This document shows positions 40,571 to 44,712 of a stretch of 44,712 nt of DNA, piece after piece (within the stretch, counting starts at the first letter, position 1; every line of letters starts with the position of its first letter). Location: contig CAYPZL010000019.1 of NCBI GenBank assembly GCA_964415045.1, positions 1 to 44,712 on the forward strand, read 5' to 3'. A model generated the notes under the pieces. It had not been told where the DNA came from and ran no database searches. It saw only the letters and a program-made list of their open reading frames with translations. A program made the translations under genes and the position numbers. Origin of the DNA: CAYPZL01 sp964415045 (lineage in GTDB: Bacteria > Planctomycetota > Phycisphaerae > Sedimentisphaerales > Anaerobacaceae).

Positions 40571-40941
40571 CATCTTTTGCCTTTCAGCGTCAGGATGCTG
40601 GAGGCGAAGATTCGGGAGATTTCGTCCAGTTCGTTGAGGAACCAGTCGGCGTCCCTGGGCTTGGCCCGGTTGGTGTCGCGCAACAGTGCCAGCCAGAGCT
40701 TGCTTTCGTTCGCGGACTTCAACGCGATGTTGAAAAAGTTCGTGAAGTCGCGTTTGCTGCTGGCCGCCTGCCCTTCGACGTAGTTGGCAATGATACTTGT
40801 GCCGCTGCGCAGCAGTTGATCGCCGAGACGCCGTGACACGTTGTCCTTGGGAAGCGTATCCAGGAACTCAACGAGCTTCAGCGTGAAGCCGTACAGGCGT
40901 TTCTTGAACTCCTTTTTGAATTCTTCTTTGTCGTTTTGCAT
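40570..40941 (-). CDS. Four-helix bundle protein, 23S rRNA intervening-sequence (S23/IVP) type, copy A
   Basis: 123 residues from the ATG at 40941; codons further upstream belong to the leuC region. The sequence has FKKRLYGFTLKLVEFLDTLP, RRLGDQLLRSGTSIIANYVE (the family's RS.tSi.aNy.E signature), KRDFTNFFNIALKSANESKL and WLALLRDTNRAK, DADWFLNELDEISRIFASSI. This is the four-helix-bundle family first seen inside 23S rRNA intervening sequences of Leptospira and related to the Avd protein of diversity-generating retroelements. It is a ring-forming helical bundle that may bind nucleic acid. Inverted repeats lie at both ends of the gene. The start codon lies within the right repeat, 23 bases after the leuC stop, with aaagatcaaaaag in place of a strong ribosome-binding site. 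AT-rich compared with its neighbours. Confidence 0.85.
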   Translation of the reverse strand: MQNDKEEFKKEFKKRLYGFTLKLVEFLDTLPKDNVSRRLGDQLLRSGTSIIANYVEGQAASSKRDFTNFFNIALKSANESKLWLALLRDTNRAKPRDADWFLNELDEISRIFASSILTLKGKR

Positions 40942-40963
40942 TTTGCTTTTTGATCTTTGATTT
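40940..40963. repeat. Right inverted repeat of cassette A
   Basis: attttgctttttgatctttg and following bases, inverted relative to 40553-40570. It overlaps the start codon of the four-helix-bundle gene and ends next to the leuC stop codon. Confidence 0.65.
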
Positions 40964-40964
40964 C

Positions 40965-42227
40965 TCAAAGATACTGCCTGGGATCCGCCAGCTTTCCTTC
41001 CACCGCGCTGGCTGCGGCGGTGGCGGGGCTGGCTAAGTAGACTTCGCTCTTGGGGCTTCCCATCCGGCCGACGAAGTTGCGGTTGGTGGTGCTGACGCAT
41101 TTCTCCCCTTCGGCCAGGACGCCCATGAACCCGCCCAGACACGCGCCGCAGGTCGGCGCGGCGATGACGCAGCCGGCGTTGTAGAAGGTATCGAACAGCC
41201 CTTCGTCCTTCGCCTGCTTCCAGATCGTCGGCGTCGCCGGCACGATCAGCGTGCGGATCGCGACCTGCTTGCCGTCGAGGATCTGGGCGGCGATGCGCAA
41301 GTCCTCGATGCGCCCGTTCGTGCAACTGCCGATATACGCCTGGTCCATGGCCATGCCGGCACAGTTACCGATGGCAACCCCGCCACTGGGTAAGTGCGGC
41401 AGGGCCACCATCGGTTCAATTACCGAGCAGTCGAACGGTTCGGTAGCGACGTACTCGGCATCCTCATCCGACGCAAAGACGGTGTAGTCCTTTTTGTCGT
41501 TCAGATGCTCGTCCAGATAGGCCTTCGTGACGTCGTCGAATCCGATGACGCCGTTCTTGGCCCCGGCCTCGATGGCCATGTTCGTAATCGTCATGCGCGC
41601 TTCCATCGACATCTCCGCCAGCGCCGGGCCGACGAATTCCATCGCCTGGTAGAGGGCCCCGTCCGTGCCGATCCGCGCGATCACGGCCAGGACGACGTCC
41701 TTGCTGTAGACCCCGGGCCCGAGCGAGCCGTTCAAGACGAACTTGATCGAGGCGGGCACTTTGAACCAGAGCTTGCCCGTGGCGATGGAGGCGGCCAGGT
41801 CGGTCGAGCCGATCCCCGTGCTGAACGCCGCCATCGCGCCGTAGGTGCACGTGTGCGAATCGCCGCCCACGATCACCTCGCCCGGGCGGATGTGACCCTG
41901 CTCCGGCAGCAGCGCGTGGCACACCCCGGCCCGGCCCAGCTTGTAATAGTACTTGATCTTATGGCGCTTCGCCCAGTCGTCGAGCCGCTTGTGCAGCTCG
42001 GCGCTCTTGACGTCCTTGGCCGGCTGAAAATGGTCCGGCGTCACCACGATCTTCTCCGGATCGAAAACCTTGTCGATCCCTTTTTCCATCAGCATCGAAA
42101 TCGCCGGCGGCGTCGTTACGTCGTGACACATCACCACGTCGATGTTCGCATCCACCAACTGCCCCGGCGCCACAAAATCCAACCCCGACGCCCGCGCCAA
42201 TATCTTCTCCGTTATCGTCATTCCCAT
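40965..42227 (-). CDS. leuC: 3-isopropylmalate dehydratase large subunit
   Basis: 420 residues from the ATG at 42227, chosen because gaggtg lies nine bases upstream and MGMTITEKILA is the usual N terminus; an in-frame GTG at 42239 is the alternative. It is an aconitase-fold enzyme. The iron-sulfur ligands are in YIGSCTNGRIEDL and CGACLGGFMG (three Cys in all); the substrate region includes VVGGDSHTCTYGAMAAFSTG and GSTDLAASIATGKLW. The length (about 420) matches the archaeal/bacterial LeuC/HacA subfamily rather than the longer enterobacterial form. With LeuD it forms the isomerase. Four-helix-bundle genes lie on both sides. Cytosolic. Confidence 0.93.
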   Translation of the reverse strand: MGMTITEKILARASGLDFVAPGQLVDANIDVVMCHDVTTPPAISMLMEKGIDKVFDPEKIVVTPDHFQPAKDVKSAELHKRLDDWAKRHKIKYYYKLGRAGVCHALLPEQGHIRPGEVIVGGDSHTCTYGAMAAFSTGIGSTDLAASIATGKLWFKVPASIKFVLNGSLGPGVYSKDVVLAVIARIGTDGALYQAMEFVGPALAEMSMEARMTITNMAIEAGAKNGVIGFDDVTKAYLDEHLNDKKDYTVFASDEDAEYVATEPFDCSVIEPMVALPHLPSGGVAIGNCAGMAMDQAYIGSCTNGRIEDLRIAAQILDGKQVAIRTLIVPATPTIWKQAKDEGLFDTFYNAGCVIAAPTCGACLGGFMGVLAEGEKCVSTTNRNFVGRMGSPKSEVYLASPATAAASAVEGKLADPRQYL

Positions 42228-42276
42228 CGCGATTGCCACCTCGTCCTTTCGTATCGATCGTTATTCACTGGGAAAC

Positions 42277-42313
42277 TCGAAATCCGAATTTCGAAATCCG
42301 AAACAAATCCAAA
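42277..42313. repeat. Left inverted repeat of four-helix-bundle cassette B
   Basis: tcgaaatccgaatttcgaaa then tccgaaacaaatccaaat. It pairs with 42704-42740 in inverted orientation (an 11-base exact outer block cgaaatccgaa and 16 of 19 in the inner block). It lies between the cassette B stop codon and leuC. Confidence 0.75.
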
Positions 42314-42339
42314 TCTTCAAATGCCGAATGTTCAAAACC

Positions 42340-42705
42340 TCACTCGGTCTTACGCACTATCGAGCCGAAGATATTCATCAACTCCGTAGCTCCCTGTATC
42401 AGCTTGTGTCGCCGAGCCTCCTGCTCCTGATCGTTGCAGGTCTCAACAAGCCTGAGCCAGTATCGGCTCTCTTTGGACTCCTTCCGACATATCTTAATCC
42501 GCATCAGAAAGTCCTTCTTGCTCAGAGCCTCATTCACCTCGATGTAGTTGGCCCCGACGGAACCTGACGCTCTAACGAGCTGCTTACCGTCCTCGATATT
42601 GGCCGTCGTTCGCTGCAATTCCCTGACGAACGCACGTACGTCGCGTGCGAAGGCAAGCGTCCGGTCTTCCAGGTCGTATTGTTTTGCATTTCGAGCTTCG
42701 GTCAT
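42340..42705 (-). CDS. Four-helix bundle protein, 23S rRNA intervening-sequence (S23/IVP) type, copy B
   Basis: 121 residues. It reads KQYDLEDRTLAFARDVRAFV, RELQRTTANIEDGKQLVRAS, GSVGANYIEVNEALSKKDFL, MRIKICRKESKESRYWLRLV, then QEQEARRHKLIQGATELMN. The segment GSVGANYIE.NEA..KKDF..R is the four-helix-bundle (S23) signature. It is only distantly similar to copy A, so the two are not a recent tandem duplication. The gene is enclosed by inverted repeats (42277-42313 and 42704-42740), with the right one overlapping the ATG. It lies 55 bases after leuA and 112 bases before leuC, on the same strand, so it is probably read in the leu transcript. Role unknown; nucleic acid binding is possible. Confidence 0.87.
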   Translation of the reverse strand: MTEARNAKQYDLEDRTLAFARDVRAFVRELQRTTANIEDGKQLVRASGSVGANYIEVNEALSKKDFLMRIKICRKESKESRYWLRLVETCNDQEQEARRHKLIQGATELMNIFGSIVRKTE

Positions 42706-42740
42706 TCGAATTTGTTTCGAATTTCGGATTTCGATATTCG
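42704..42740. repeat. Right inverted repeat of cassette B
   Basis: attcgaatttgtttcgaatt then tcggatttcgatattcg; inverted partner of 42277-42313. It overlaps the start codon of the four-helix-bundle gene. Confidence 0.75.
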
Positions 42741-42760
42741 GGCTTTGCGGCCATAGCCGA

Positions 42761-44320
42761 TTACAGTTCCGCTTTCACTTCCGGCGGTCCGCCCTGGGCG
42801 GTGACCATGCGGTTGAGGGCGTCGACGTAGGCCTTGGCACTGGCTTCGATAATGTCGGTGGAGATGCCCCGGCCGATGTAGGTACGTCCGTCGTCGGTGA
42901 TGCGCACCGTCGCCTCGCCGAGCGCCTCCTTGCCGCCGGTGACGGCGCGGATCGAATAGTTCTGCAGCTTGGGCGAGAGCCCGGTGGCCGAGCGGATGGC
43001 CTCATAGGCCGCGTCGACCGGGCCGTCGCCGTAGGCCGCCGCCTGCTGGATTTCGTCCTTGACACGCATCCGCACCGTCGCCGTCGGCAGCGTCCCCGTG
43101 CCCGAGGCGACCAGAAGATAGTCCAGGCGGTAGACGTGCTCGACGACGCGGACCTCGTCGTTAATGATGGCCGCGACGTCCTCGTCGAACACTTCCTTCT
43201 TCTTGTCGGCGATCTCCACGAAGCGGGCGTACGCCTGTTCCAGTTCGGTCTCGCTGAGCTTGTAGCCCATCTGTCGGCAGCGGTCGGCGAAGCCGTGCCG
43301 GCCCGTGTGACGCCCGAGCACCATGCGCGACCCGCCCAGGCCGATCGTCTGCGGCGTCATGATCTCGTACGTGCTTCGCTCCTTGAGAATACCGTCGACG
43401 TGGATGCCCGACTCGTGCGCGAAGGCGTTAGCGCCGACGATGGCCTTGTTGGGCTGGATCACGAAGCCGGTCAGTTGCGAAACGAGCTGGCTCGTGCGGT
43501 AGATTTCCTGCGTCTTGATATTGGTGGACAGGCCGTCGGCGCCCGTCGGGGCGAAGAAATCGGCCCGCGTGTGGACCGCCATCACGACCTCTTCGAGGGC
43601 CGCGTTGCCCGCGCGCTCGCCGAGGCCGTTGACGGTGCACTCGATCTGCCGGGCGCCGTTTCGCACGCCGGCCAGCGAGTTGGCCACCGCCATGCCCAGG
43701 TCGTTGTGACAGTGCGTGCTGATGATGCACTTGTCGATGCCGGGCACGTCGCTCTTGAGCGTGGCGATGAGCCGGCCGTACTCGTACGGAAGCACGTAAC
43801 CCACGGTGTCCGGGATGTTTAGCGTCGTGGCGCCCGCCTCGATCACCGCCGCCAGGATCTCGATGAGAAACGGGATCTCGCTGCGGCAGGCGTCCTCGGG
43901 CGAGAACTCGATGTCGTCGGTGAACTGCCGCGCCGCCTTGACGGCCGCGACCGCCATGCGGACCACCTCGTCCGGCTCCTTTTTGAGCTTGTGCTTCATG
44001 TGGATCGGCGAGGTCGCGATGAATGTGTGGATCCGCTTCTTCGCCGCCGGGGCGATGGCCTGGCCCGCCGCCTCGATGTCCTTCTCGTGCGCCCGCGCAA
44101 GTCCTGCTATGGTAGGACCTTGTACCTGTTCCGCCACGAGCCGCGTCGCCTCGAACTGCGCCGGCGACGAGACCGGGAAGCCCGCCTCGATGATGTCCAC
44201 TCCGAGGGCGGCTAACTGCTGGCCGATCTCGAGCTTCTGCGGGATCGAAAGCGACGCACCCGGCGATTGCTCGCCGTCGCGTAACGTCGTGTCGAAAATG
44301 AGTACCTTTTCTCCTGACAT
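42761..44320 (-). CDS. leuA: 2-isopropylmalate synthase
   Basis: 519 residues. It condenses acetyl-CoA with 2-ketoisovalerate, the committed step of leucine synthesis, in the cytosol. Marks: IFDTTLRDGEQSPGASLSIP (metal and acetyl-CoA site), EAGFPVSSPAQFEATRLVAE, the metal-binding HxH in ISTHCHNDLGMAVANSLAG, and GERAGNAALEEVVMAVHTRA. The C-terminal regulatory domain (about 390-519, ending RMVTAQGGPPEVKAEL) is present and should allow feedback inhibition by leucine. ggagaagcaac is the ribosome-binding site. It heads the leu run. Citramalate or homocitrate synthases are related, but length and neighbours favour LeuA. Confidence 0.93.
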   Translation of the reverse strand: MSGEKVLIFDTTLRDGEQSPGASLSIPQKLEIGQQLAALGVDIIEAGFPVSSPAQFEATRLVAEQVQGPTIAGLARAHEKDIEAAGQAIAPAAKKRIHTFIATSPIHMKHKLKKEPDEVVRMAVAAVKAARQFTDDIEFSPEDACRSEIPFLIEILAAVIEAGATTLNIPDTVGYVLPYEYGRLIATLKSDVPGIDKCIISTHCHNDLGMAVANSLAGVRNGARQIECTVNGLGERAGNAALEEVVMAVHTRADFFAPTGADGLSTNIKTQEIYRTSQLVSQLTGFVIQPNKAIVGANAFAHESGIHVDGILKERSTYEIMTPQTIGLGGSRMVLGRHTGRHGFADRCRQMGYKLSETELEQAYARFVEIADKKKEVFDEDVAAIINDEVRVVEHVYRLDYLLVASGTGTLPTATVRMRVKDEIQQAAAYGDGPVDAAYEAIRSATGLSPKLQNYSIRAVTGGKEALGEATVRITDDGRTYIGRGISTDIIEASAKAYVDALNRMVTAQGGPPEVKAEL

Positions 44321-44355
44321 TGTTGCTTCTCCGAAAAAAAGACCAAGTGCGGGCC

Positions 44356-44361
44356 ATTATG
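44356..44361 (-). promoter_or_regulatory. Promoter -10 box for the leu run
   Basis: On the minus strand: ttgcggCATAATggcccgca, then cttggtc and seven T, then the leuA ribosome-binding site. No clear -35. The arrangement mirrors that before the GTPase gene at 30434. I find no convincing leucine-rich leader peptide. Confidence 0.45.
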
Positions 44362-44712
44362 CCGCAACCACGGCCGTAATGCTACGGATTTGCGTAAGAC
44401 GTGGAAACAAAACGAGTTGTGGGAGCTCCGTTATCTGCGCCTTAGCGGCGCAGCAACAGGCTGCCAAGGCCGAGAAGGCCGCTGCGGAGAGAACAAATTG
44501 ATTTCCAACCGTTCATATACCCAGCGCGGCCTCGCTGCGCTCGGCCGCAACCAAAAACTCCGTTTCTAAGCCTTATCGTAACTACTGCAACGACAGGAGG
44601 TTACATTGATTTACGTCGAATCTTTGTCAAAAACTTAACGATGTTTGAGGTTAGTAGTATACTCAAGTTGACTGACTTTTTCGATTGGTCTGGGGCGTGG
44701 GGAACAGGATTG
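44362..44712. other. Gene-poor window end with GC palindromes and a possible gene start
   Basis: Short GC-rich palindromic stretches lie at about 44435-44500 (gcgccttagcggcgc) and 44520-44550 (gcgcggcctcgctgcgctcg). An AT-rich part follows. An ATG at 44641 opens a frame to the window end (MFEVSSILKLTDFFDWSGAW), which might be the start of a gene cut by the window, but there is no clear ribosome-binding site. No RNA gene was recognised. Confidence 0.3.

Noticed and set aside
40942..41325. N-terminal extension of four-helix-bundle copy A
   Set aside because: The upstream in-frame codons overlap leuC and are arginine-rich shadow text; the protein family begins near MQNDKEEF at 40941.
44362..44640. 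Leucine attenuator or T-box upstream of leuA
   Set aside because: No Leu-rich leader peptide with terminator and no T-box core sequence could be found on the minus strand; only generic GC palindromes are seen.

Overview
The window is high-GC bacterial DNA that reads like a Planctomycetota genome, most likely a heterotrophic Phycisphaerae/Sedimentisphaerales-type lineage. I infer this from content rather than from any search: beta-helix proteins with a dockerin-like repeat, ECF sigma factors paired with membrane anti-sigma-like proteins that share a VAW signature, a LamG domain on one of them, a pseudopilin-like protein, Tat-exported Gfo/Idh and sulfatase proteins, and many secreted glycoside hydrolases.

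Layout. 1-9.6 kb (+): a frameshifted glycine-rich gene, a secreted Gly-rich protein, a large beta-helix protein, a region-4-only sigma-like membrane protein, an ECF sigma/LamG-bearing partner pair and a two-helix membrane protein of unknown function. 10-15.3 kb (+): a Tat-exported Gfo/Idh oxidoreductase, a tiny lipoprotein on the minus strand, a second ECF sigma/anti-sigma-like pair, a ChbG/YdjC-type deacetylase and a pseudopilin-like protein. 15.3-17.7 kb: small cysteine-rich and membrane proteins. 17.8-23.0 kb (-): one giant secreted enzyme joining GH127, a carbohydrate-binding module, a five-bladed propeller and GH51. 23.2-30.4 kb: small lipoproteins, a GH2 enzyme with a discoidin-like end, a HAD phosphatase, a truncated GPP34 gene and a DRG-type GTPase. 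30.6-44.3 kb (all -): read in transcription order, leuA, four-helix-bundle gene B, leuC, four-helix-bundle gene A, leuD, two sulfatases, leuB, a small KOW/SH3-like protein, then DUF2961/GH172, GH29 and a GH43/GH117-like protein, ending against a decapitated REP-type transposase.

How the genes fit together. leuA, leuC, leuD and leuB are the leucine-specific enzymes from 2-ketoisovalerate to 2-ketoisocaproate. Foreign-looking cargo (two four-helix-bundle cassettes, two sulfatases) sits between them. GH127, GH51, GH172, GH29, GH2 and the sulfatases suggest attack on a sulfated, arabinofuranose- and fucose-containing glycan. No SusC/SusD-type transporter is visible.

Non-coding structure is rich. 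There is a 34-bp REP/REPIN family (three sites, one in-frame inside a sulfatase), a second approximately 140-bp dispersed element upstream of both ECF sigma genes, inverted repeats bracketing both four-helix-bundle genes, a five-unit heptamer repeat inside the GH2 gene, and a ten-G homopolymer at a frame break. My best candidate for an undescribed system is the pair of inverted-repeat-bounded four-helix-bundle cassettes in the leu operon. No rRNA, tRNA or CRISPR array was recognised.
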